Assembly: GCA_050084515.1 (NCBI GenBank)
Contig: CM114275.1
Span: forward strand, 20,150,001 to 20,214,000
Source: Blasia pusilla
Taxonomy: Eukaryota > Marchantiophyta > Marchantiopsida > Blasiales
Length of the DNA: 64,000 nt
Reading direction: 5' to 3'
Part shown: positions 10,467 to 21,244 of the stretch, in pieces
Position numbering within the stretch: the stretch's first letter is position 1
How the letters are laid out: every line of letters starts with the position of its first letter
The notes under the pieces: model-generated
The model's database searches: none
The model's input: the letters and a program-made list of their open reading frames with translations, nothing else
What the model was told of the DNA's origin: nothing
Translations under genes and position numbers: made by a program

Positions 10467-11449
10467 TCAATAACCTCCACCCCGAATGGTTGCATACCAC
10501 AACGTATCCCTGTGTTCAGCAATGGCAAGATTCTCAAAGGCTGTTGGCATAACTCTCCAAAAGAGCACTCCCCGCTGAGAACACACTCTCATCCAGATCT
10601 CTGGGTCATCAAGGTTCACCACCTCACTAGACTCCCGACGAATTGTTGCTGGCAAGTCTGGATCTTGGCCGTATAACAGAAAATAAGGTGAGAAGGAAGC
10701 CAAGGATACTTGGGGACTGAACCTATACCCCATGGCTAACCATGGCAATCGAATATCGATCTCCAAGATGCCCTTCAGAGGCCATACTTGCGCAATGCCC
10801 TCTTCACCGCCCGAACCACACGCCAGCCAAACCATCCGCTTCGGATGATCTCGAGACGTGGTCCGATGATCAATCAATGCCTTGTCACACAAGACCTGAA
10901 AGTCACCCCGAAACTCAGACTCGGTCGGCCAAGACTTCATTTGGTGCACCAAAATGACTAAGCACTCTATCAAGAAACGATACGCCGTTCCTCACTTGCC
11001 TTGTCAGGTAATGCCACCAACTCAATCCACTTGGAGAAGTGCTCCACCATCACCAACACATATCGATGATGTCGTACAATCAACGATAACGGTCCCGCAA
11101 AGTCCACACTCCAACGGTAACCCAACCCCATAATAGGCAAGGGGTGTAACTGTGGTGTAGGAGCATTGAATGATGCCCTCACCCGGTCATAGAACATACA
11201 ACGTGACACCAACTGCTGCACCTGAGTATGCATGCCACGCCACCAATATTGACCAAGGAGTAAGCTATACGTAGGCTTTACCCCAAAATCTCCCAACTCC
11301 TCATGGGCATGTCGCACAATACGCTCTCTCTGACCCAAATGCGGCACTACTTGTACTCTACCATCCTCCCACACACGGAGAATATGTGTTCCCTCCAATC
11401 TATACCTCTTAGCACGTTGAAGAACACGGTCTCGCTCCTTGGCATTCAC
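10467..11449 (-). pseudogene. Element B integrase, frameshifted
   Basis: Retroviral-type DDE integrase. The N-terminal zinc-binding region (about 11250-11350) shows RHAHEEL-GDFG and ends RCMFYD where A has CMVCD, so one zinc Cys is Tyr. The core begins GYRWSVDFAGPL (first catalytic Asp, about 11100-11115) followed by RYVLVMVEHFSKWIELVALPDKA. The second Asp lies in a segment hit by a frameshift near 10915, and the region of the catalytic Glu is scrambled (about 10810-10850). The tail keeps SPYFLLYGQDPDLP and the NLDDPEIWMRVCSQR segment. It overlaps the RNase H segment on its left in Pol order and is not functional. Confidence 0.85.
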
Positions 11450-12092
11450 TATGCCTCACACCCTACTGGTCCGTAGGAACTCCAACACCAACGCATCATC
11501 ATGAATATCACGCTGATCTGTACCACCATCTGCAATCGCTCCTTTCGGGAGGCTCTGTGGTAATGTAGAGTAACGCAATGCGGGTAGACCTTAGGATGTG
11601 AAGGCTTGCCATCTTCCCTCTGACTAGAGTAAGATGTCATGTGGTCCTCCATACTAGAGTCCATCCCTAACCAACATAAAAAGGCGGATGCATGCCAACT
11701 AGGCACCATCTCCTCATCAACCTCGCCATGCCATCTAGCCCCAGTTGCATCCTCTTGGCTAGTAGATGGGTTCCTACTCAACCCATCAGCATCAAGGTTG
11801 GCAACTCCAGGTCTATGTACCACCTGGAAGTCATACTCATGTAAGATAAGAGCCCACCGTGCAAGCTTCCCTGTAAGCTTGTACGGTGGGCCATCAACCA
11901 CTTGAGCGGCTGGTGATCAGTAACAAGGGTAAACTGTGTGCCAAACAAGTAACACCTAAAGTGTGCCATAGCCCACACTACTGCCAAGCACTCTCCCTCA
12001 TATGAACTATAGCACGACTCTGCTGCATTATTCGAAGGACTTGCATAGGCCACCACAAACTCCATATGTTCATCATCATGTTGTGTCAACAC
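11449..12092 (-). pseudogene. Element B RNase H domain
   Basis: Ty3-type RNase H that would remove RNA from the RNA:DNA hybrid. It reads MLTQHDDEHMEFVVAYASPS, YEGECLAVVWAMAHFRCYLFG and FTLVTDHQPLKWLM, the standard order for gypsy elements (acidic residues in the E-C-L-A and TDHQPL blocks). The connection YDFQVVHRPGVANLDADGLSR leads on toward the integrase. A frameshift near 11880 splits the domain into two overlapping frames, and the linker toward the integrase is also shifted. Confidence 0.85.
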
Positions 12093-12101
12093 CGCTCCAA
12101 G

Positions 12102-13189
12102 TCACAACCTACTCCAATCAGTGTGTAAGTGAAATGGACGCCCTCTGATAGGTCTCCTCAAGATAGGCGCCATCACCAACTGGGCCTTGAGCTCCACAAA
12201 AGCTCTCTCTTGATCATCTCCCCAGTGCCACTCCTGATCTGATTTCATAAATTGGTTCAAAGGCTTTTCCATAGCACTAAATCCCTTCACATACCTCCGA
12301 TAGTAGTTCGCCAATCCCATGAATGCCCGAACTATACTCACATCTACCGGACGGGGAATAAGTGCAATAGACTCCACCTTTGCTTGCTGAACTCCCAAAC
12401 CACATGGATAGATCACATGACCCAAGTACTCAACATCCTCATGGAAGAACTTACACTCTCCTCCATGCAAACGTAGACCATGAGCTTTCAACCAATCAAA
12501 CACAATCTGCAAATGTATCTGATGCTCCTCCACCGTGTTACTGAACACCAAGATATCATAAATGTAAAACCAAACCCTGCTAGGATCCTGTCCATCACTC
12601 TCTAAAACTTGGGAGGTGCATTCTTCAACCCAAAGGGTAAGAATTTCCACTGGTACAAAAAATCCTTGCCATGAGAGTTTACACCCCAAAATGCTGTCTT
12701 GGCCTTGTCACTCTCTTGAATCGTTAAGTGATGGTATCCTACCCAAAGATCCAAAGTACTGAAAATCTTTTCCTGTCCCACCACATCAAAGATCTCCTCA
12801 GGTGTAGGCATTGCATACCTATCAGCCTTGGTCTGCCGATTGATAGGATGGTAATCTCCACACATCCGCCTATCCGTGTAGTTGCCATGCACATCCTTTT
12901 TAGCAAGCATGATAGTGGCTGATGCATACTCTCCATGCGACAACTCCACTAATCCAACCTCCAAAAGATCCAACGTCCTACTCTGAATCAGGTCCCTCTC
13001 CATATCACTATATCGGTAGGGACGACAGAAGATTGGCGTATCACTAGCCAAATCAATCCGTATACCGGGTCCAACCAAAGCACCCAACTCCTTCATGCTA
13101 AAGGTAAAACAACTCCTATAAGCACATAAGAACTGTGTCAAGCGTCGTTTCTCACCTCCCGTAAGCTTGGGCCAAGTAATGGCTCCCAA
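12102..13189 (-). pseudogene. Element B reverse transcriptase, catalytic Asp lost
   Basis: Ty3-type reverse transcriptase. Fingers and palm blocks are clear: PGIRIDLASDTPIFCRPYRY, RMCGDYHPINRQTKADRYAMP, FSTLDLWVGYHHLTI, KTAFWGVNSHG and FLPFGLKNAPPKF. The catalytic box at 12555-12566 reads YIYD instead of Y-x-D-D, so one metal-binding Asp has become Tyr (A keeps YIDD at 20354-20365). A frameshift at about 12600 splits the reading frame just before this box. The thumb/connection segment (VEYLGHVIYPCGLGVQQAKVE, FMGLANYYRRYVKGFSAMEKPL) is well kept. Confidence 0.9.
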
Positions 13190-13368
13190 GTCTCCTCCAC
13201 TGGCACACTAGAGGGAGAGGATGATGCCATTGGCTGCTACGCAATCCCCTCACAAGATGGTACACCCTTAGCTACACTATCATCTGAGCAAATAACTCCT
13301 CCACCAGCATGAGCAACCAACTCCACATGCCCAGCCATTACATCCCATTTACTCCAAGGATGCAAATA

Positions 13369-14706
13369 CTACTCTCCTCGCCCCCAGCCGATGCCTCTAC
13401 CGTCCCGGTAGCCATCGAGCTCATCACAAGGGGTGGAAGACCCACAGACATAGTCTGAAGTCGACGCTGCTCGACCATACCAAGACTCAAAATCCAAGTC
13501 AAACAATTCAGGTCCATGGCCTGACTCCAACACATGACGTCGTGAAGCCTTAGAAATGGAAGCAACCGCTGTCATACCAGTAGCAAATCCCATCGCACGC
13601 TCTCTCTCATCAGCGTTAGGCTCCACCAACTGTCGCACATGAGAATCCCATACAAGCTCGGGACCACCTTCCCTGTAGGCATGTGACGAGGGAAAACTCA
13701 CAAATGTGGGTAGTGCCATCCTAGGCTGGCCCACACGGTTCACCACTGCCATGGATGACCAATCAATAACCCTCCCCACCTGAGAAAGTCGCCCAGTATC
13801 CAAGATACTATCCACTATAAGGCAAGGATCCCGCCAGACCGCATCATATGCTCGACGAGAACCTCCCTAGGCAACAAGTTTGTCCAAAGACAAGCGTGGA
13901 CGATGTGCACGCTGAGCCAACTTGCGGTGCATCCAACAACACCACCTGGTCCAATCCAAGACCGCACCTCATGAACACTCGCCATCATCCGGTCCAGTGT
14001 CACCCAACAATGGAACATTCTCGAATGTAAGCCGGAGCACGTGCTCGATGAACTCAAGATGTCGTAACACCCGTAACATCTCCCAAAATAATCGAGACCT
14101 AGGGTCGTGTAATCCCTCACCACGACCAGCACGTGTATGACCCTGACATGGCCATCCAGAAATCACCAAATCCACAAGACCAACCCTCTCAAGGTCCTGC
14201 GCCCCCAACAATGCAATGTGTGATGGCAAAGCACGCTGGTACCCACGAAAAGCTGATGGCGGCAACAACTCATGATATCTCCGCATCAACTGACCAATAT
14301 ATCGGGATAAGACTCTCTAGGCCATCTCATCTTGCTCCACATACACGTATCTCCGCACAGGAATACCGGCGTGCAACACTGCAACCAAACCAATGCTAAT
14401 CCCACCAAAGAGATCTAACACACAAATGCCCTCCGGCGGACACTGCCATACAATGGGTGTAGTATCCAAAGGGGATAACCCAACTGGACCAGAAGTAGAA
14501 GTCCGCCGGGGGGCCTCCTCTTCCTCGTGAGGTATAACAGCCTCACACCAAGCCTCCTGCACTAGGCGATCAGTGTCCTGTCGTAGTGCACCGCCTGAAC
14601 TCCAAAGTGGCACATCCAACGATGAGGATGCCACTGCTGCAAAACTTGGGACCTCCTCTACCTCCTCATGCACAGGAGAATCTATAACATAAACATTACC
14701 CTCCAA
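13369..14706 (-). pseudogene. Element B DNA cytosine-5 methyltransferase (DNMT3-like)
   Basis: The clearest methyltransferase region in the window, between protease and RT. After an acidic lead-in (EEEEAPRRTSTSGPVG) come motif I VLDLFGGISIGLVAVLHAG, motif II YVYVEQDEMA, motif IV DLVISGWPCQGHTRAG (catalytic Cys; 14142-14162) with RSRLFWEMLRVL, and motif VI ENVPLLG near 14012-14025. Then follow motif VIII (beginning near 13925, shifted), the target-recognition stretch with SILDTGRLSQV and LPTFVSFPSSHAY, and motif IX ADERERAMGFATG. Motif X is damaged (RRHVLESGHG, shifted frame continues AMDLNCLTWILSL). The order is unrearranged, unlike plant DRM. Frameshifts near 14030, 13815 and 13510 and a stop near 14290 inactivate it. 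Confidence 0.9.
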
Positions 14707-14839
14707 AAAGTCTCTGCCAAGTGACTACTCCACTAAAACCAGCCACAGATGCTAACACCGTTGGGGAAGACCCTCCTGGTCGAGCCCCATAAATAAATCT
14801 CATAGGCACTTAACTCTTACGTCCATCCCCGGACTGCCA

Positions 14840-15627
14840 ACCAAGTCTATAAGACGTTGTCTTAGTCCAGTAATCCATCTAAAAACCTATCGCGTACAAT
14901 ACTGCTCCTCCAACTAATACATCATACGACTCGGCTGATGTGACCACTGTAGGTACTCCCAACCGGGAGCTATGAGTCGCATGATCTGGTCTGAAATGTA
15001 TAGAGAACTTCTCCCGTGTCATGAATTGAGACCTATCATTGGCTCCTCAAAGTGATGTTTGAGTATGGAATGGGCAAGGCTCAAGCTTTGACCTCCGAAT
15101 ACCCAAACCAATACATGTCGCCTTTCCCAACATCAAAGGTTGACACCAGAGTTTAACAAGACTCTATCTGGTCCATACACTTGTCCTGTAGGACTCACCA
15201 ATCGGAATATCCCACTCCGGTTGTCCAACATACATACAACAGGTGTAAGCCTCTCACGAAAAATGGCTCGCCGAGTTGGTAATGCATCCATCTTCGCCGC
15301 TGTTGCCTGCCAAGTAGCACTGGTACTCAATGCTACACCTGACATAGAGGGTTGCTCCACCGCAACACCCTCATCCACCTCAGCACGTGTAGCAATAACA
15401 ACCCCACGTTCACACAACGTGGCTGCTAGCTGAAATACAAGAGCTAAGTCAACTCCTAAAGCCATCAGCTCAGTGGCTGAAAACAATGGGGATCCCAACA
15501 CTGAAGTTTCCATCCGCAATACTGCAGTGGATGTTGCATCCGTGTCTACTACACGCAATGTAGATGCCTCAGTCCCCACTGTAGGCTCAATAGGCTGCGT
15601 AGGAACCATGGATGGAGTCCTAAGCAC
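14840..15627 (-). pseudogene. Element B unknown domain plus aspartic protease
   Basis: The segment 15133-15627 is the conserved pre-protease domain (VFQLAATLCERGVVIATRAEVDEG, TSATWQATAAKMDALPTRRAI). It runs into the protease with CMLDNRSGIFRLVSPTGQVYGPDRVLL. The active site reads N-S-G at about 15145-15160 where A has D-S-G, so the catalytic Asp is replaced, and the frame shifts just after. Decayed sequence down to 14840 still aligns with SAESYDILVGGAVLYPMGF of element C. Confidence 0.7.
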
Positions 15628-15839
15628 CTTAGACTACAAGAATGACTGGGGAAGCCTAGTCTGCCTCCCATCCTCACTCCTCTATGGGTCCAACTCAACA
15701 GTAGCACCACGTGGCTCTGACGCTCGAGTGGCTCCTCTCAGAATTCACAGTGATGCCTCAACCTTTGTCTTTGCACTCGCCATATAAGAGAGATCATCCC
15801 CTCCATAAGAGGTGGAAGCCCCCTGCTCCCGAACCTGAT

Positions 15840-17311
15840 CTATGCCGGATACCACCATAGTAGCCAACTTATGCTCCAATGCTCAATCCTCGGCACCATA
15901 GTCGACTCTCTCGTAGTGGTAGGGGTAGCCACCGTAGGCTCTCCAACCACTGGTCCACCTCTACCACCCCTACCACCTCTACCACCTCGGCCTCTCGGAG
16001 CTACTCCACCACGGCCGCGGCCTGATCTCAACTCTTGATGAAGATCAAAGCAATGCTCTCGAGGATGACTTGGTCTCCCGCAATGATCACACTGAGTTGG
16101 GGCCAAGTGACGCCCATCCTCCAAAGTCTGTCTCCCATCCTCTTGGGGACAAAACCTCTTAACATGATCACCTCCACATGTCCAATATGACTGGCCTTGC
16201 TGTTGGGCAGCAAATGAAGGCAATGGTCTCTGCGCAAGTGTCCCTCTAGGACGTGACTGAGGTCATGTGTACCCCCAACGACTCCCACTACTACTACTAC
16301 CACCACCACTACTACCAAATTGTGAGGTGGGCTATTGAACACGAGAAGTAGTAGTGGTATCCCTACTGAATGCGGATATCACCACTCTCTCCTTCACCAT
16401 GTTAAGCTCAATCTTCTCAGATAGAGCAAACACATGGGTCAATGCGGGTGAATCATCACTCATACGAGTAGCATCACGTACCCTGAGGCGCAACTCTCTC
16501 TCCAAGATCCCATACCAAAACTAGACTGCCTGAGCCTCAGTCACACCCTAGGTAACTGCAATCAAGCGTCGCATACGAGTTTATGCCTCACAAAGACTCT
16601 CACCACTCTTTCGCTTGAATTCGTGGAGACGCCTCAACTTCTCTCTCTTCACTCCCAGATAGTTCTTCTTCAACCGGGCTGAACGATGGTGGGGCACTAG
16701 TACCTCCACTACTACCCCCACTAGTACTCCATGGGTACCTCCACTCGTAGTGGAGGTACCCCCACTCCGCCTCGTACTGGTACCACTCAACGTCAGGCTG
16801 GCTGGCATAGTAGGAGCACTACTACCAATACCACCATGGTGATAGACACATAGCTTGGAGACCAATATTATCTCCATGCCTCAATCTCAGCAACATGGTC
16901 CTTCCTAAACTCATGGTAATCATCCATGGGTGGTCCCTCCAAATGTTGAAACAACCCCTTCCAAGCCAAGAAGGATGTAAACAACGTGGCGTTCCGCAAC
17001 ATCTGCATATCACACCACGTATCAAATTCCTGCATGAAGTCCTCCAACTCAATTGTGCCCACTGCACCCGAGTATTTTTGTGGGCCCTTCATAGCGCCAT
17101 ATATCCCGTCCATGTCCCAAATCAATGGAGCTGCAACACTCGATAACAACGTAGAAGACTCGTTGTTTGGAACACCCTCGTCCTCCTCTTCATCAACCGT
17201 CGGAAGTGGAAAAGGTAGCCGATACCTCAATCCACTCCGTGTGAAACCACCACTGTCCGCACCATGGTCCCCAACGAGACCACCAAACAGCTCCGTGATG
17301 ACCAACGCCAT
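15840..17311 (-). pseudogene. Element B gag with zinc knuckles and RGG box
   Basis: Gag begins at MALVITELFGG (ATG at 17309-17311 in complement), the best-preserved N-terminus in the window: acidic DEEEDEG, then LIWDMDGIYGAMKGPQKYSG and LFQHLEGPPMDDYHEFRKD. A Gly/Ser/Thr-rich linker (about 16690-16800) is encoded by a short GGAGGTACC-type minisatellite. The capsid-like part has KKNYLGVKREKLRRLHEFKR. Two zinc knuckles follow near 16190-16070; the first has lost one Cys (YWTCGGDHVKRFC), the second is canonical (CDHCGRPSHPREHC). An RGG box (GRGRGG...RGGRGGRGG) ends the protein near 15960-16020. Several stops and frameshifts interrupt it. Confidence 0.8.
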
Positions 17312-18821
17312 TGCCGCACCACCACCAAATTACCATCACTAAGTAACCAAGTGACGTCGATGTCGCTGTACTATTCTAGCTCTACTAGCTATAAGTGTAG
17401 GCAACCTAACCTGTCATCACCATAAGAAGCCTCCCACGGTCTACTGGTCATCACTCCAGCCTCAGTACCGGTAGCACACAAGAGTAACATTACTCTGGAA
17501 ATCAGCGTCAACCCTAACAATGGGCGCGCAAGCAAGAAGCAACGATGGAGGGGATCCAAACACAGGAAGTCCAACGACAACCCTCCAATCGCAAATGGAA
17601 ATCAAGGTAACACAATCCACCAAAGGGGGCGCCCCTTGAATCCACAGAACCCACCACACAATTCTAACGCAATAGCTACTCTGTCGCGGATCGATGACGT
17701 GCTAGTCGGACTCGCAACACCTGAAAATATCACCTGCATGGAGAGGTTACACTGTACTATGCGCTAGAGGTCCATCAACCAAAAACCCAAGATGCATGAA
17801 GCGCCTAACACATCTTCGAACAGCACCAAATGAGCTACACCAGTGTGTACACTGGCATAGTTAAGAACTCAATAGTTAAGCGTCTTCCAGGAAGAATAGC
17901 CCAAAGATGGGTGACCAGTTATGCAACACTCAAATCACAAATCCTGCAAAAATTGCCTTACGCCCAAGCAAGCAAGCAAGCTTGCTTGCTTGCTCCTTGC
18001 TCCTTACTCCGCCTCTCACGCCCACTCGCCCCGAGCTACCACGAGTTACCTCGAACCCTCAAAACGCCGAGAAATGCCCTGTTTGCCACGCTTCGCCATG
18101 CTTCGCTATGGAGAGAGGCCCAACCAGGGCACCCCCAATGGGATAGGTATCTCCAACAACGGATGAGTCACCAACCAACAAGCCCCTCCGATCTGCTGTC
18201 CACCATAGCCAGACCTTGAGCTAGTCCACAAAATTTTGATCAGCAATTTCTCCACAAATCCTCAACCAAAGTTGAATTTGTTTCAACCAGAATTCAATTG
18301 ACCACCATAGCTATCTGTCCACAAAAAATCACCTATAAACAAGCTCTGTACTTTGAGCTAAAAATCAGACAAACTTGTTGTCCGTACACCTCCAGAATCG
18401 CAAATCTGACAACGCTTCCGCCCAGATTCATGCACGCCGAAATCCGCAATGCTCCACACACTCAAGAAAATAGCTTCACATGAGATCACAATACAAGTAG
18501 CAACATGAACCTCTCACCCGATCTGGATGAACTTCAACAGAGCTTCCGCACTCCAAGCTCTCCACATCAGAAAACCGTCGAACACGAACCAGAATCTTCA
18601 ATCCTTGATAACTTCCAACTCCCTTGACGAAATCCAGCGATCTAAAGCGCGTTGGAAAGCTTTCAGCAAGGCGCTTCTTTCCCAACCAATCACGCATCAG
18701 ATTCCTCACTCCAACATAGGCCACAAGCCACGAAAATCCACGGCTGAGTACACAATCAGCCCTAACCAGATCCTACTGATCCACAATCGAAGCTACCATC
18801 AATCTACTCTAGTTCTTTGAG
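17312..18821 (-). other. Element B 5' leader
   Basis: About 1.5 kb of non-coding leader between the 5' LTR and gag, collinear with 59138-60200 of element C. It holds a 28-base perfect palindrome of AAGC/GCTT units at 17967-17994, also present in C. Short ORFs are not conserved between B and C. Confidence 0.6.
17967..17994. repeat. AAGC palindrome in element B leader
   Basis: Four AAGC units followed by their mirror image give a perfect 28-base palindrome. The equivalent site in element C (59535-59558) is a 24-base palindrome made of the same units. Conservation in two copies suggests a structural role in the RNA leader (hairpin or dimer contact), but simple-repeat instability could also explain it. 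Confidence 0.6.
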
Positions 18822-19189
18822 TGAAATCCGTGAAAGACCTTCTCTCATAAAACACGTATAGAATCACATATAATCGAGCCAAACCCACTTCATGATGGGA
18901 GAATCTAGGTCGAAGCTTGCGGGAACCATCATAGCCAAGAGCTCTACTCACTACCAAGGCTAACTCCCAACGCAACAGGCTCAACTCAAAGAACTAACTG
19001 TTCTTTGAGTGCACTCCACACTATATCCTCCAACCTAAGAGCAAGCCCTATTGGAAAAGTCACCCTCAACTGAGTAACCCCCAACCCTATGTATGAAACT
19101 GTATCTCTACCTAGACACTACGGCCCTACATAAGGTATGGCCTCTACTAGCACACTATACTCTATGACATAATCCATATGGTCATGACA
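18822..19189 (-). repeat. Element B 5' LTR
   Basis: In element sense it starts TGTCATGACCATATGG (from 19189) and can be closed at GGATTTCA, giving about 368 bases with TG...CA ends. It matches 9427-9792 and 58788-59137 (element C). The outer edge at 19189 is exact, because element A sequence resumes at 19190. Confidence 0.8.
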
Positions 19190-19565
19190 GATTTCTATGC
19201 ATACAAGGAGGCCGGTCCTGGCTTGGTTTGGGATGACCAAGTTCACCGGTTGGTGGAGCCCAACGCCGACAAGAGAGAGCGAGCGATGGGATTTCCCACA
19301 GGAGTGACGGCAGTACCGTGAGTGTCAGAGGCATCACGACGCCATGTCTTGGGTGAGGCAATGGACCTGAACTGCTTGACATGGATCCTCAGCTTGGGAA
19401 AGGCTGAGCAGCACCGCATGAGATCCCGACAAATCACAGCGGTTGCGTTGGTGAGCCCCGTGCCTACCAAGACGATGGAGGTAGTGGCTAAGGGCAAGAC
19501 TCAAGGAGATCTACACACTAGGGGAGATCGGGAGAGACACCCTTGGACTTCTTGGGATGTTTTGT
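19190..19565 (+). pseudogene. Element A DNA methyltransferase, 3' part
   Basis: Continuation of A's methyltransferase after the B insertion. Within a few codons the sequence matches B and C: GPGLVWDDQVHRLVEPNAD, then motif IX KRERAMGFPTG and motif X RRHVLGEAMDLNCLTWILSL, which resembles the C-terminal motif X of DNMT3 (RQRLLG...). One TGA (19318-19320) follows TAVP. The downstream Lys/Arg-rich tail to 19565 leads toward RT and is weakly conserved. Confidence 0.85.
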
Positions 19566-19738
19566 AGGTACGCCAAGAGATGATAGCCATAGCATCAAGC
19601 ATGGTTCTGAGCATTGCACGTGGAGGAGATCAGAGTTTGCAATTGGCTGCAAGAGAGCGGCGAAGTGTTGTTGTTCGAGACGGGGTTGCACCATAACAAC
19701 CACCGATACCCCCACCGGAGAGTCCTACTGTAGTCACG

Positions 19739-20820
19739 ATGGAGACTTGGGAGCCAAATATGGGCCCTAAGTTGACAAGAGGAGAGCGGCGCTGGATACA
19801 TCAATTCCTCAGGAGTTATAGGAGATGCTTTGCATTTAGCATGGAGGATTTGAGTACGCTAAAGGGATCGGGGATCCGCATTGAGTTATCGAGTGATACG
19901 CCGATGTTCCGACAACCCTTGAGGTACAGTGATATGGAGAGGGCTCTGATTCAGAGTAGGAGCCATGACTTGGTTGGAGCAGGACTAGTGGAGATGTCGC
20001 ATGGGGAGTATGCATCTACCACTCTCATGTGTGCCAAGAAGGATGTGCATGGCAATTGGACGGATAGGCAGATGTGTGGGGATTACCGGCCTATCAATCG
20101 GTAGACGAAGTCCAATGGGTATGCCATGCCCACTCCTGAGGAGATCTTTGATGCGATTGGTCACGCAAAGGTCTTTAATTCATTGGATTTGCGAGCCAGA
20201 TACCATCAGCTGCCTATCAGATTGGAGGACAGGAAAAAGATGTCATTTTGGGGCATCGATCCTCACGGGAAGGATTGTTTGTACCAGTGGCGGTTCTTAC
20301 CATTTCAGAGGGTCATAGATAGGATCTTGGCAGGTCTGGATTTTTCTAGGTATTACATTGATGACATCGTAGACTTTAGTGCCTCGGTTGAAGAGCATGA
20401 GCGACATCTAGAGGAGGTGTTTTGACGATTGCAGTTATATGGGCTGAAGCTACATCCAGGAAAGTGTAAGTTCTTCTATGACGAAATTGAGTACTTGGGT
20501 CATACGATATACCCAGGTGGCCTTGATGTTTAGCAGACAAAGGTAGAGGCTATTTCACGCATTCCACGCCCTACAGATGTTAGCCGCGTTCGTGCATTCA
20601 TGGGATTGGCAAACTTCTATCGGCGGTACGTCAAGGGATTCAGTGTGATTGCAAAGCCACTGATCTTGCTGACCAAGATGGATCATGAGTGGCACTGGGG
20701 GGATGAGCAATAGCAAATATTCCAGCTGCTCAAGGATAAATTGATATCTGCGCCCATCTTGAGGAGACCGATCAGGGGGCATCCTTTCCAATTGCACACA
20801 GATTGGAGCATGTAGGGGCT
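19739..20820 (+). pseudogene. Element A reverse transcriptase
   Basis: Ty3-type reverse transcriptase starting METWEPNMGPKLTRGERR. Blocks in order: IELSSDTPMFRQPLRYSDME, AKKDVHGNWTDRQMCGDYRPINR, TPEEIFDAIGHAKVFNSLDL, KMSFWGIDPHGKDCLYQWRFLPF, the catalytic YIDD at 20354-20365, and the thumb/connection FMGLANFYRRYVKGFS. About eight residues (the GLKNAPPK block of B) are missing just after FLPF. Nonsense codons lie at 20102-20104 (CAG in B), 20423-20425, 20531-20533 (CAG in B) and near 20712. The catalytic Asp pair is intact, but the gene is interrupted. Confidence 0.9.
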
Positions 20821-21180
20821 TGGAGCGGTGCTCACCCAACATGATGATGAGGGTAGAGAGTTTGTGGTGGCTTACGCTAGCCATTCAAACAACGTTGCAG
20901 AGGCGAAGTACAACTCGTATGAGGGTGAAAGCTTGACTGCAATGTGGGCTGTCGCACATTTCAAGTGTTACTTATTCGGCACACCCTTTACCATCATCAC
21001 TGATCATCAAGGACTAAAGTGGTTGATGGAGTCCGACAAGCTTACATGGAAGCTTGCGAGATGGGCTCTATTGCTGAAGGAGTATAATTTTTAGGTGGTA
21101 CATAGACTTGGGACGCTCAACCAAGATGTTGATGGGCTGAGTCGTAACCCATGCCCGAGTCAGCGAGATGCAACTGGAGC
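20821..21180 (+). pseudogene. Element A RNase H domain
   Basis: RNase H of Pol: GAVLTQHDDEGREFVVAYAS, YEGESLTAMWAVAHFKCYLFG, FTIITDHQGLKWLM, and the tail VVHRLGTLNQDVDGLSRNP. Better preserved than in B (no frameshift), with one TAG at 21092-21094 where B has CAG. Confidence 0.88.
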
Positions 21181-21244
21181 TCGATGGCATGGAGAGAGTA
21201 ATGAGGAGTCAGTGCCAGGATGACACGCGTTAGCCTATTTAGGC

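Larger units (their letters stand above)
9318..19189 (-). mobile_element. Element B: Ty3/gypsy retrotransposon with DNMT and PHD
   Basis: Nearly full-length element (9.87 kb) on the - strand, inserted in the methyltransferase region of A. Termini are TGTCATGACC (- strand, from 19189) and GACA (at 9318-9321 complement), flanked by GCTT (9314-9317) and GATT (19190-19193), read as a 4-bp target duplication with one change. Ignoring B and one flanking copy, A's reading frame continues. Domains from right to left: LTR, leader, gag, unknown domain, protease, DNMT, RT, RNase H, integrase, PHD, LTR. Its LTR differs from A's, so it is a separate family sharing the same coding plan. Frameshifts and active-site changes make it non-autonomous. 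Confidence 0.9.

Noticed and set aside
13369-14706. DRM-type (rearranged) or CMT-type methyltransferase
   Set aside because: Motif I precedes motifs IV and VI, which precede VIII-X, so it is not permuted; there is no chromodomain or BAH domain.
17960-18000. CRISPR-like or other spaced repeat array
   Set aside because: It is a simple AAGC/GCTT palindrome without spacers, in a plant retroelement leader.
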